DNA from: an uncultured Christensenella sp.
Lineage (GTDB): Bacteria > Bacillota > Clostridia > Christensenellales > Borkfalkiaceae
Reading direction: 5' to 3'
DNA length: 64,000 nt
NCBI GenBank assembly: GCA_910578195.1
Contig: CAJTOY010000001.1
Coordinates: 310,001-374,000 of the forward strand
Under the pieces are notes generated by a model. That model was not told the origin of the DNA, searched no databases, and worked only from the letters and a program-made list of their open reading frames with translations. The first letter of the stretch is position 1; every line of letters starts with the position of its first letter. The translations under genes and the position numbers were made by a program. Positions 25,744 to 34,250 of this stretch are shown here, piece after piece.

Positions 25744-25808
25744 TTCGTCACCTCGATAAAGTATTAACTGACTTATTTATAAACTCAAATTTTTGCCGTT
25801 AAACAAAC

Positions 25809-25837
25809 AAGCACTCTGCAAAAATTGCAGAGTGCTT
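25809..25837 (-). terminator. Terminator of the ispH-rpsA operon
   Basis: A perfect 13-bp stem (AAGCACTCTGCAA / TTGCAGAGTGCTT) with a 3-nt loop, just before the htpG upstream region. Confidence 0.8.
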
Positions 25838-25848
25838 ATAAAAATTAT

Positions 25849-27939
25849 TTACTTATTGTTTTTCGCGTTTGCAAGCAAATCGCCGATAGACGTTCCGCCT
25901 ATGCTGCCCTCGTTCCAAGTCGAAAGCTCGTCGTCGTTCGAAGCCCTTCTCGTGAAGCGCGACTTACGGTCGGGCTTTTCTTCGCCTTCGCCCTTGGGTG
26001 CGCGAGGCGCCCTTTCGGGTTCGGGAAGTATTGCCTTGATAGAAAGGTTCATTTTCTTGTTGTAGGTATCGAGCGCGATAATCTTCGCGTCAACCTCGTC
26101 GCCTACGTTGAGAACGGTCGAAGGAGTTTCGATTCTTTCGTAAGCGATCTGCGAAACGTGAACAAGACCGTCAATGCCTTTTTCAACCTCGACAAACGCG
26201 CCGAAAGGAACAATTCTTACAACCTTGCCGTGAATTACGTCGCCGACCTGGTACTTGCCTTCCGCCAAATCCCAAGGCTGAGGCTGCAACTGCTTATATC
26301 CGATAGAAACTTTCTTGTTTTCTTTGTCGATTTTCAATACCTTGAAATTGTAGGTCTTGCCGATTTCAAGTACGTCTTTAACAGCGTCTACGCCCGTCCA
26401 CGACAAGTCGGAGATGTGCGCAAGGCAATCAAAACCGTTAACCGATACGAACGCGCCGAAATCGGTCGCTCTCTCGACTTTGCCTTCGACAACGTCGTCA
26501 ACCGCAATGTTTGCGAAAAATTCCTCCTCTCTCGCAGACTTAGCGGCTTCCTTAGCGTCGTGCTCCTCCTGCAAAATAACGCGCTGCGAAGCAACGATTT
26601 CTTTTCTGCCCGTCTTTCTTATATCGAGCGCGCGCAGACGAAGGGTCTTGCCTTCGTACTTCGTCAAATCTTTAACAAATCCGGGACGGATTTCCTTCGC
26701 GGGTACGAATACCGAGAAGGTTCCGAGCTGGGCTACAAGTCCGCCCTTGTTGGTACCCGTGCAAACAACGGAAAATTCTTTGCCGGCTTCGATCTCGGCA
26801 CTGAGAGCTTCTTCCTCCTTTAAAGTCCTAATCATTTTCTGAGAAAGTTTAAGACTGGGCTTAAGCTCCACGACAAGTAAATCGATTGATTCGCCGATTT
26901 TATCTGCATAATCGTCGGCGTTATACTGTTCGCAGTCCAACTCGTCCTTGCTCAATGCAATTTCTTTCTTCGAGAAAGGCAAAAGAATTTGCAAGCCGTC
27001 GTCCGTTGCCTGCGAAATTGTTGCCGAAACGATTTGTCCTTTCTTGAACTTCGATTCGTTGTCGATTTTAGCAACTACGTCCGCCATTGAGTTCGTTGCT
27101 TTAACTTCTGTGTTTTCTTCCATCTTTAAGAGAACCTCCCGGGTTTGCGCATTCGGGGTTGACGCCCCTGAAACAATACCTACACTTTTGAATTTTTTTA
27201 TTTTGGAATAATCCAGATTGTCGGCGTTCGAAAGCCGAAAAACGTTACCGCAGTTTTTCAAAGCGATTTCGTAAAGCTTGTTGGTGTTACTGCTGTTCAA
27301 GCCGCCGACCACAATCATCGCTTCGCACTTTTTGGAAAGTTCTTCCGTTTCAATTTGCCGTTCGATAGTAGTATAACAAATCGTCTTGAAAACAGCAACT
27401 GTTTTTTCACTCAGTTTTTTAATATTTTTTATAATATTTTCGAATTTCTCCGCAGAAAAGGTTGTCTGACTGACAATGCAGAGATTTTTATCGGCAATTT
27501 CGGCGGGAATATCGTCGGGGTCGTTGACTATAACCGCATTTCCTTTGCACCAGCCTATCAGCCCCACAACCTCCGGGTGAGTGGGTTCTCCCGCTATTAC
27601 TATGAGATTTCCCAGCGAACTTTGCTCGGCAACTATTTTCTGCGTGCGCTTGACGAAGCCGCATGTGCAGTCGATAATTTCGATATTGCGCCTCGCGCAC
27701 TCGCCGTAATAGTTTTCGGGCACTCCGTGCGAGCGGAACACCACCGTGCTTCCGTCGGGTATCTCGTCGAGGCTTTCCACCACGTTGAGCCCTTTATCCT
27801 TTATCGCCTTTACGACCTCGGCGTTGTGAATAATTTCGCCGAGTATATAGGCGTTCTCTTTTTCAAGACTCAGCGCGGTATTTACGGCGTGCTCCACGCC
27901 CTTGCAAAACCCGCTGTGCTCCGCAACGTAAACTTTCAT
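25849..27939 (-). CDS. ispH: IspH reductase fused to ribosomal protein S1 domains
   Basis: 696 residues. Residues 1-280 are 4-hydroxy-3-methylbut-2-enyl diphosphate reductase (last step of the MEP isoprenoid route), with Fe-S cysteines in GFCKGV (C12), DCTCGF and TICYTT, and THPEV and SSNT motifs. From about 300 to 650 there are four S1 domains: two degenerate and two clear ones (DVVEGKVERATDFGAFV and GDVIHGKVVRIVPFGAFVEV), the binding domain for mRNA on the 30S subunit. The tail is basic and low complexity. This fusion is well known in Clostridia. Confidence 0.95.
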   Translation of the reverse strand: MKVYVAEHSGFCKGVEHAVNTALSLEKENAYILGEIIHNAEVVKAIKDKGLNVVESLDEIPDGSTVVFRSHGVPENYYGECARRNIEIIDCTCGFVKRTQKIVAEQSSLGNLIVIAGEPTHPEVVGLIGWCKGNAVIVNDPDDIPAEIADKNLCIVSQTTFSAEKFENIIKNIKKLSEKTVAVFKTICYTTIERQIETEELSKKCEAMIVVGGLNSSNTNKLYEIALKNCGNVFRLSNADNLDYSKIKKFKSVGIVSGASTPNAQTREVLLKMEENTEVKATNSMADVVAKIDNESKFKKGQIVSATISQATDDGLQILLPFSKKEIALSKDELDCEQYNADDYADKIGESIDLLVVELKPSLKLSQKMIRTLKEEEALSAEIEAGKEFSVVCTGTNKGGLVAQLGTFSVFVPAKEIRPGFVKDLTKYEGKTLRLRALDIRKTGRKEIVASQRVILQEEHDAKEAAKSAREEEFFANIAVDDVVEGKVERATDFGAFVSVNGFDCLAHISDLSWTGVDAVKDVLEIGKTYNFKVLKIDKENKKVSIGYKQLQPQPWDLAEGKYQVGDVIHGKVVRIVPFGAFVEVEKGIDGLVHVSQIAYERIETPSTVLNVGDEVDAKIIALDTYNKKMNLSIKAILPEPERAPRAPKGEGEEKPDRKSRFTRRASNDDELSTWNEGSIGGTSIGDLLANAKNNK

Positions 27940-27941
27940 AA

Positions 27942-28589
27942 TTATTTGGATTTTCTCCGTTTTTTAGAGGTGAGCTCGGTAAGTTCGGCATGCAATTCGA
28001 ACATTCTGTTTCTCAGCGCCTCGTCGCACACGGCAATATCTTCCTCGGTAAGCCTTTTATCGTAATATTCGGAAAATTCCAAAGGCTCGCCGTAAATTAC
28101 GTTCTCCTTTCTTAAAAATCTGATTTTTTTAAGGTGAACTATCGGCACTATCGGTGTTTTTGTCTTTATGGAAATTGCCGCCGCGCCGCTTTTGAACGGC
28201 AGAAATATTTCCTTCGTCTTGTTTCTGGTACCTTCGGGGTAAATCGCAATCGATTCGCCGTTTTTAAGGTATTTCATTGCCTGCATAATCGCCTTGACGT
28301 CGGTACCGTCGCGGCTCACGGGTATGCACTGGCATTTGGTGACGAATTTCTTCATTAACCCCTTTTCGAACAAGTCCTTCTTTGCAAGAAAATGCACTGG
28401 TTTGTCGGTTCCTACCGCCGAATAAACCACGTCGAGAAGCCCCAAATGATTTCCCACGAAGATATACGGGCGGTCGTTGAAGGTTTCGGTATGCCCGAAT
28501 TTTTTATAGGGAAAAAACGGACGGAAAAATATTCTTTCGAGACGGTGAAGGGTTCTGAACCATTTTTCGAATTTATTCAGCTTTGCCAT
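27942..28589 (-). CDS. plsC: 1-acyl-glycerol-3-phosphate acyltransferase
   Basis: 215 residues. NHLGLLD matches the HX4D catalytic motif; YPEGTRNK is the EGTR phosphate-binding motif. It acylates lysophosphatidate at the membrane. It is 2 nt upstream of ispH-rpsA, an order common in Clostridia. Confidence 0.9.
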   Translation of the reverse strand: MAKLNKFEKWFRTLHRLERIFFRPFFPYKKFGHTETFNDRPYIFVGNHLGLLDVVYSAVGTDKPVHFLAKKDLFEKGLMKKFVTKCQCIPVSRDGTDVKAIMQAMKYLKNGESIAIYPEGTRNKTKEIFLPFKSGAAAISIKTKTPIVPIVHLKKIRFLRKENVIYGEPLEFSEYYDKRLTEEDIAVCDEALRNRMFELHAELTELTSKKRRKSK

Positions 28590-29597
28590 TTATATACCGC
28601 CTTGAATATGCCTTACGATACAGTCGACCACTTCCCCGACCGTCATATCGCCGGTGTCGACTTCATTTGCGTCAGCCGCTTTCAAAAGCGGTGCGATTTT
28701 GCGGTTGCGGTCTTGCTCGTCACGCAAAATTATTTCCTTCAAAACACTGTCAAAAGGCTGCTCGATGCCCTTTTCCCGGTTTTCCTTCATGCGCCTTTCT
28801 GCCCTTATTTCGGGCGAAGCCGTAAGGAAAAACTTGAACTCCGCGTCGGGCAGAACGTTTGTGCCTATATCGCGCCCGTCGAGCACGCAAGAATTTTGTT
28901 TGGCAATTTCGCGTTGAAGCTCGACCATTTTTTTTCTCACGCTGCCGTGAGCTGACACCGAGGACGCGAGCATGGAAATTTCGGGAGTGCGTATCTTATC
29001 CGAGACGTCCTCGCCGTTCAAAAGGGTTTTCTGGCTTCCGTTTTCGTATTTTACCGAAATATTTATTCCGCCGATTATTTTGTCGACGCCCGCTTCGTCT
29101 TTACAGTCTATATTTTCGCGGACGCAAGCCAGCGCGCACGCGCGGTACATCGCGCCCGTATCCAGATACAAAATATCGAAGCGCGAAGCAAGAATTTTAG
29201 AAATTGTGCTTTTACCGCTCCCCGCGGGGCCGTCAATCGCAATATTAAGTTTTTTTGATAAATCTTTTCTCAAATCAGCCGCTCCTTTAAGATAAACGTG
29301 TTTGGGCGAACTCTCGATTTCCGCGAAAATCATAACTCTTATACATTTAGGTAATGCGCCGCAAATCTCGGGTTCGAGCGAGGAATAAAGCGCGCACGAG
29401 AAAAATCCCGCCTCTCTCGCCGCTTTCGCGGGATAGTACGATTTAATATCGGAAGTATTAGAAAACATAATGCAAACTATGTTTTCGTCGTTTAAACCGT
29501 TTCTTCTCTTTATAGTTAAAAGCAGTTCTTCAACGCTTTTTTTGATTTCTTCGGCGGTGTCTTTTCCGACCGTCGTCGCGCCTCTTATAGCTTTCAT
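28590..29597 (-). CDS. cmk: Chorismate mutase (AroH type) fused to cytidylate kinase
   Basis: 335 residues. Residues 1-113 match the trimeric AroH fold: AIRGATTVGKD at the start, FSNTSDIKSYYPAKAARE, LPKCIRVMI and KHVYLKGAADLRKDL at the end. Residues 115-335 are cytidylate kinase: P-loop DGPAGSGKST, DTGAMYR, LDGRDIGTNVLP, and the Arg-rich lid. The first part would turn chorismate to prephenate, the second phosphorylates CMP/dCMP. The ORF is uninterrupted, so this is a real fusion. The catalytic Arg of AroH (R6-like) is present as R5. Confidence 0.92.
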   Translation of the reverse strand: MKAIRGATTVGKDTAEEIKKSVEELLLTIKRRNGLNDENIVCIMFSNTSDIKSYYPAKAAREAGFFSCALYSSLEPEICGALPKCIRVMIFAEIESSPKHVYLKGAADLRKDLSKKLNIAIDGPAGSGKSTISKILASRFDILYLDTGAMYRACALACVRENIDCKDEAGVDKIIGGINISVKYENGSQKTLLNGEDVSDKIRTPEISMLASSVSAHGSVRKKMVELQREIAKQNSCVLDGRDIGTNVLPDAEFKFFLTASPEIRAERRMKENREKGIEQPFDSVLKEIILRDEQDRNRKIAPLLKAADANEVDTGDMTVGEVVDCIVRHIQGGI

Positions 29598-29601
29598 AAT
29601 T

Positions 29602-30828
29602 TTAGTCCTTTATGCTGTTTCCCGCGGCGTAGCCCGTCGAAAACGCGATTTGAAGGTTAAAACCGCCGGTAAACGCGTCTATATCAAGTACTTCGCCACA
29701 AAAATAAAGCCCTTTTACAAGCTTGCTTTCCATAGTTTTGGGATTTATTTCCCTTACGTCGACCCCGCCCGAGGTTATTATCGCCTCTTCGAAGCCGCGG
29801 AGTGACGCCACAAGCATATCAAAATTTTTAATTGTTGTCAATAAAGCCCGTCGTTCGGCTTTGGTTATAGAATTGACCTTCTTTTCGGGAGAAATACCGC
29901 TTCGCGCCAAAACCTCGGAAATCAAAGCGGACGGCAACAGCTCCTTCAAGCAGTTCGACACGGCTTTATTTTTATATTCCTCGAACTCTCTTAGCAGGCG
30001 GTTTTCCAGCTGTTCCTCGCTCAATGCGGGCTTCAAATCCACCGACAACCGAATATTTTTCAAGTCAAGGCGGTTAATCAGGCTCGACGCGGAAAGCACA
30101 ATCGGACCCGAAACGCCGAAATGCGTAAATAGCATCTCGCCGAAAAACTGCCTGACGACTTTACTTCCGTTGAAAACCGTCAGATTAACGTTTTTCAAGG
30201 TGAGCCCTTGCAAGCTTTTATAAAATCCGCCCTTTAAATTCAGTCCGCAAAGCCCTTGTCTGAGCGGCACGATATTGTGCCCCGCTTCTTTCGCAAAAGT
30301 ATATCCGTCACCCGTCGAACCCGTCGAGGGATAACTCAATCCGCCAGTGCATACGATAACCGCATCAGACGAATATTGCCCTTTATTAGTTATTATGTCA
30401 AACATAGTACTATGCAAAATGGCAATTTTGGCTACTTTTTCGCAAAATTTGAAGGTCACACCCGCTTTTTTGCAATAATCTTCAAGGCACTTGGTCACGT
30501 CGCTCGCCTTATCGGATACGGGAAATATTCTTGCTCCTCTTTCCGTTTTAAGTCGTAAGCCGCCGTTTTCGAAGAAACTGACGGTATCGTCGGGCGTAAA
30601 GGCGTATATCGCACCCGTCATGAATTTCGAATTATTTACTACGTTTGAAAGAAATTCGTCGGGAGTGCACTCATGCGTTACGTTGCATCTGCCCTTGCCC
30701 GTGATATATATTTTTTTTCCGCTTTTCTCGTTTTTCTCGAAAAGAGTTACTTGATTGCCGTTGCGCGCCGCCATATACGCCGCCATTAAGCCCGCAGCGC
30801 CCGCACCTATTACCGCTACTTTTCTCAT
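29602..30828 (-). CDS. HI0933/BaiN-like flavoprotein
   Basis: 408 residues. FAD-binding GAGAAGLMAAYMAARNG, KKIYITGKGRCNVT, and a C-terminal GEVLDIDAFTGGFNLQIAFSTG are family signatures. The family includes the bile-acid 7-dehydroxylation reductase BaiN, but most members have unknown substrates. It sits directly upstream of aroH-cmk with SD AAGG overlapping a hairpin. Confidence 0.88.
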   Translation of the reverse strand: MRKVAVIGAGAAGLMAAYMAARNGNQVTLFEKNEKSGKKIYITGKGRCNVTHECTPDEFLSNVVNNSKFMTGAIYAFTPDDTVSFFENGGLRLKTERGARIFPVSDKASDVTKCLEDYCKKAGVTFKFCEKVAKIAILHSTMFDIITNKGQYSSDAVIVCTGGLSYPSTGSTGDGYTFAKEAGHNIVPLRQGLCGLNLKGGFYKSLQGLTLKNVNLTVFNGSKVVRQFFGEMLFTHFGVSGPIVLSASSLINRLDLKNIRLSVDLKPALSEEQLENRLLREFEEYKNKAVSNCLKELLPSALISEVLARSGISPEKKVNSITKAERRALLTTIKNFDMLVASLRGFEEAIITSGGVDVREINPKTMESKLVKGLYFCGEVLDIDAFTGGFNLQIAFSTGYAAGNSIKD

Positions 30829-30843
30829 ATTATAACCTTGCGG

Positions 30844-30868
30844 CGTGAACGAAAGTCCACGCCGCTAA
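30844..30868. other. Intercistronic hairpin oadA/baiN-like
   Basis: GCGGCGTG and CACGCCGC arms (8 bp) with a 10-nt loop between the oadA stop and the next start. There is no T tract; the following AAGG is the ribosome site of the flavoprotein, so it may limit read-through or protect mRNA. Confidence 0.5.
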
Positions 30869-30871
30869 TTT

Positions 30872-32299
30872 TTATACCGGATAAACTCTGTCGGGATTTG
30901 ACGCCATATCGCTGTCAACGCCCGTTTTCTGCGCCTTGCGCCATTTAAAATAGTTTGTAGAAACCTCGGGGAACAATGCGTAAGACAGTACGTCCTCTTC
31001 TTTTTCATAGAAGCCGTCAGCCTTAACCTTGTCGGTAAGCGTCTGCATTTCGTCGCCTATAAGGTCTGCGGGGCGGCAAGTTATAACCTCTTCACCGTGC
31101 GCCGTACACATCTTCGTGACGTCGGGATTTATTTCGCCCGAAACAGCGCCGTATCTTCCCAGAATCAAATCCTTATACTGTGCGGTAATAGTCTTGTATC
31201 TGCCGAGCAATACGTTCCAAACCGCCTGCGTTCCCACAATCTGGCTGGACGGCGTTACCAACGGAGGATAACCGCAGTCCGCCCTTACCTTGGGCACTTC
31301 GGCAAGACACTCTGTAAGCTTTTCTTCCTGACCCGCTTGTTTAAGCTGGTTCATAAGGTTTGAAAGCATTCCGCCGGGCACTTGATAAAGAAGCGTATTT
31401 ATATCGACTTTTCTGACCTTCGGGTTCAGGAAGCCGTCTTTTTCAAGTCTTGCGGCAACCTTATTGAAATGAGTTACAAGGGGCAGCAGCTTTTGTATGT
31501 CTATTCCCGTGTCGTACTGCGTGCCCTTCAACGTAGCCACAAGCGGCTCGGTCGCCGGGTTCGAAGTACCGTTGCCGAGCGGCGACAGCGCGCAGTCGAC
31601 GATATCAACTCCCGCTTGAATTGCCATAAGGTTAATCATATCGCCCGTACCCGAAGTATTGTGCGTATGCAAATGCACCTTTGCTTCGGGTTTTAACGCT
31701 TTTTTAAGCTTGCTTACAACCTCGAACGCGGTGAACGGCAACAACAGATTTGCCATATCTTTAATACAGATATTGTCCGCACCCATTCCTTCGAGTTGTT
31801 TTGCAAGATTTACAAAGTACTCTGTTGTATGCACGGGGCTCGTCGTATACGAAATCGCCGCTTCGCAGACGCATTTTCCGCCCGCGCCGTATTTCTTTAT
31901 CGCTTTAATCGAGGTTTCGAGGTTTCTCGGGTCGTTCAACGCGTCGAATACTCTTATAACGCCCACGCCGTTTTCAATCGACTTGTCGACAAAGCTTTCG
32001 ACCACGTCGTCGGCATAGTGTCTGTACCCCAAAAGGTTCTGACCGCGCAACAGCATCTGTATAGGCGTCTTTTTGAGATATTTCTTTAAATTTCTAAGTC
32101 TGTCCCAAGGGTCCTCGTTCAAAAATCTCAGACACGAATCGAACGTTGCACCGCCCCACGCCTCCAAAGAATAGTAACCTATTTCGTCTAAGAGAGGCAA
32201 CACCTCTTCCATTTCGTCGAACCGCATACGCGTTGCCGCGTGCGACTGATGCGCGTCACGGAGTATAGTATCAGTTATTAACAGTTTTTTACCTTCCAT
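30872..32299 (-). CDS. oadA: Oxaloacetate decarboxylase alpha / 5S-type carboxyltransferase
   Basis: About 475 residues. DTILRDAHQS, the GGATFD motif, the metal ligands HTHNTSG and the KDM lysine mark the pyruvate-carboxylase-type carboxyltransferase (transcarboxylase 5S/OadA) that moves CO2 between oxaloacetate and biotin. No fused biotin domain; biotin is on the separate carrier at 33528. I prefer ATG 32299 with GGTGA upstream to GTG 32308. Confidence 0.92.
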   Translation of the reverse strand: MEGKKLLITDTILRDAHQSHAATRMRFDEMEEVLPLLDEIGYYSLEAWGGATFDSCLRFLNEDPWDRLRNLKKYLKKTPIQMLLRGQNLLGYRHYADDVVESFVDKSIENGVGVIRVFDALNDPRNLETSIKAIKKYGAGGKCVCEAAISYTTSPVHTTEYFVNLAKQLEGMGADNICIKDMANLLLPFTAFEVVSKLKKALKPEAKVHLHTHNTSGTGDMINLMAIQAGVDIVDCALSPLGNGTSNPATEPLVATLKGTQYDTGIDIQKLLPLVTHFNKVAARLEKDGFLNPKVRKVDINTLLYQVPGGMLSNLMNQLKQAGQEEKLTECLAEVPKVRADCGYPPLVTPSSQIVGTQAVWNVLLGRYKTITAQYKDLILGRYGAVSGEINPDVTKMCTAHGEEVITCRPADLIGDEMQTLTDKVKADGFYEKEEDVLSYALFPEVSTNYFKWRKAQKTGVDSDMASNPDRVYPV

Positions 32300-32320
32300 A
32301 ATTTTCACCAGATTAATTTT

Positions 32321-33517
32321 TTATATGAAGCACGCCAGCATTACGCCCGCGGCGATTGCCGAACCGATAACGCCAGCGACGTTGGGTCCCATTGCGTGCA
32401 TCAGCAAATGGTTCTGCGGGTCGTACTCCCTGCCCACGTCTTCGGATATTCGCGCCGCCATGGGCACCGCGGAAACGCCCGCCGAGCCGATCAGCGGATT
32501 AATTTGCCCCTTAGTAATCTTACACATTATCTTTGCCACAAGCAAGCCGCCTATCGTTCCGACAATGAACGCAAACAAACCGATTCCTATTATCGCAAGC
32601 GTATCGAGACTTAAAAACATTTCGCCCTTCGCTTTACAGCCGACCGCAATTCCGAGGAAAATTGTTATCGTGTTCATAAGACCGTTTTGCGCTTGCGTCG
32701 ACAGTCTGTCTACAACGCCCGATTCCTTGAAAAGATTGCCGAGCATCAGCATACCCAAAAGCGTAATCGACTGCGGCAGAATTATTCCGACGACAAGCGT
32801 TACAACCAAAGGAAAAAGAATTTTTTCAAGCTTACTTACCTGACGGAGAGGCTTCATTCTTATCTTCCTCTCTTTTTTGGTGGTAAGCAAACGCATGAGC
32901 GGTTTTTGTATTATAGGTATCAGCGCCATATACGAATATGCCGCAATCGCTATCGCGGGGATTAAATTCGGTGCAAGCTTGGACGCGACCATTATCGCCG
33001 TAGGACCGTCCGCGCCGCCGATAATGGCAATTGCCGCCGCAGCCGCCGCGGAAAAACCCAGAACCGACGCGAGTATAAACGCGATAAATATACCGAGCTG
33101 CGCGCCCGCGCCTATAAGCATACTCTTAGGATTTGCGATAAGCGGACCGAAGTCGGTCATTGCGCCTATTCCGAGGAATATCAAAGGCGGATAAATTACT
33201 TTATCGACGCCGAAATATAAGTACCACAAAAGCCCGCGGTTTATAACGTCGTCATAGGCTTCGCTTAAAACGTTGCCCGCTTCGTCGGTGGGATATTCGC
33301 CCCAAAGCACGGCTTCTGCGCCGGGAATATTTATCAGAAACATTCCGAACGAAATCGGAAGCAAAAGCATAGGCTCAAACTTCCTTACAATGGCAAGATA
33401 CATCAGAACAAACGAAATGAGAAGCATAACGTAGTTCTGCCAGTTGCCTTGCACAAAGCCCATGTCCTTGTACAAGTTGCCGAAAATCTCGCCAAAGTTT
33501 ACAAGTAAACTTTGCAT
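32321..33517 (-). CDS. oadB: Sodium ion-translocating decarboxylase beta subunit
   Basis: 398 residues, about 11 membrane helices. The GADGPTAI motif with the conserved Asp (near residue 170) and the Gly/Ala-rich IMVASKLAP segment are hallmarks of OadB/GcdB/MmdB, which decarboxylates carboxybiotin and pumps Na+. It shares the operon with alpha, gamma and biotin subunits. Confidence 0.94.
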   Translation of the reverse strand: MQSLLVNFGEIFGNLYKDMGFVQGNWQNYVMLLISFVLMYLAIVRKFEPMLLLPISFGMFLINIPGAEAVLWGEYPTDEAGNVLSEAYDDVINRGLLWYLYFGVDKVIYPPLIFLGIGAMTDFGPLIANPKSMLIGAGAQLGIFIAFILASVLGFSAAAAAAIAIIGGADGPTAIMVASKLAPNLIPAIAIAAYSYMALIPIIQKPLMRLLTTKKERKIRMKPLRQVSKLEKILFPLVVTLVVGIILPQSITLLGMLMLGNLFKESGVVDRLSTQAQNGLMNTITIFLGIAVGCKAKGEMFLSLDTLAIIGIGLFAFIVGTIGGLLVAKIMCKITKGQINPLIGSAGVSAVPMAARISEDVGREYDPQNHLLMHAMGPNVAGVIGSAIAAGVMLACFI

Positions 33518-33527
33518 AGCTCCTCCG

Positions 33528-33878
33528 TCAGCTTATCACCGCAAGTACAGCGTTAGTTTCAACGTTTGCGCCCTTAGCCACTCCGAAAGTAACCTTTCCG
33601 TCGCAAGGCGCAGTTATTTCATTATCCATTTTCATTGCTTCGAGCACCATTATAGGCTGGTCTTTTTTGACCGCGCTGCCGTCGGCAACCAGAAGATTTT
33701 TAATCAGTCCGGGGAAAGGCGATAAAACTTTTTCGCCGTCAACCGCGGCTTTGGGCGCCGCCTTGGGCGCTTCCGCTACGGGCGCGGGTTTGCTTACAAC
33801 CGTGCTTTCGCCGGCACCTACTTCCTCAACGCCCACAGAATAACTTTTTCCGTCTATTGTAACAACAAAATTACGCAT
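33528..33878 (-). CDS. Biotin carboxyl carrier protein of the decarboxylase
   Basis: 116 residues. The C-terminal biotinyl domain carries EAMKMDN, whose Lys is biotinylated; an Ala/Pro-rich linker joins it to a short N-terminal domain. It shuttles CO2 among the three catalytic subunits. Confidence 0.93.
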   Translation of the reverse strand: MRNFVVTIDGKSYSVGVEEVGAGESTVVSKPAPVAEAPKAAPKAAVDGEKVLSPFPGLIKNLLVADGSAVKKDQPIMVLEAMKMDNEITAPCDGKVTFGVAKGANVETNAVLAVIS

Positions 33879-33892
33879 TGTAATATTCTCCT

Positions 33893-34243
33893 TTAAATCC
33901 TTTTTATTCTTTTTACTTTAAATTCGCAAGCGGGCATTTCTTCACTGTAAAACGCCATTATCGCCGCAATGATTGCCGCCTTGACCTCGTCGGAAATTTC
34001 TCCGTCGGACGCTTTTACAACCTCCGTCGCCGCCTCGGTTGTTTTTTTCTTTTTCTTGCCTATCTTCGAAAGAAATTCGAGGTTGTTGGTCTTTCTCAAT
34101 ATCAGCCCGATAAGCCAGATTATCAGAATAATCAAGGCTATTCCGAAAAATACTATTAAAAAGCCGATAAGCGCGTACAAGCAAGCTTCGCCGAAACCCA
34201 GACTTCCTTCCTGATTTATAAGCGCTAACATACCGTAAAGCAT
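33893..34243 (-). CDS. OadG-family gamma subunit
   Basis: 116 residues. A single membrane helix near residues 20-47, a Lys-rich juxtamembrane stretch and a C-terminal segment typical of OadG-family small subunits that anchor the complex. Confidence 0.82.
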   Translation of the reverse strand: MLYGMLALINQEGSLGFGEACLYALIGFLIVFFGIALIILIIWLIGLILRKTNNLEFLSKIGKKKKKTTEAATEVVKASDGEISDEVKAAIIAAIMAFYSEEMPACEFKVKRIKRI

Positions 34244-34250
34244 ATTAACC

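Noticed and set aside
25849..27939. IspH-S1 fusion as a novel architecture
   Set aside because: This fusion is well known in Clostridia.
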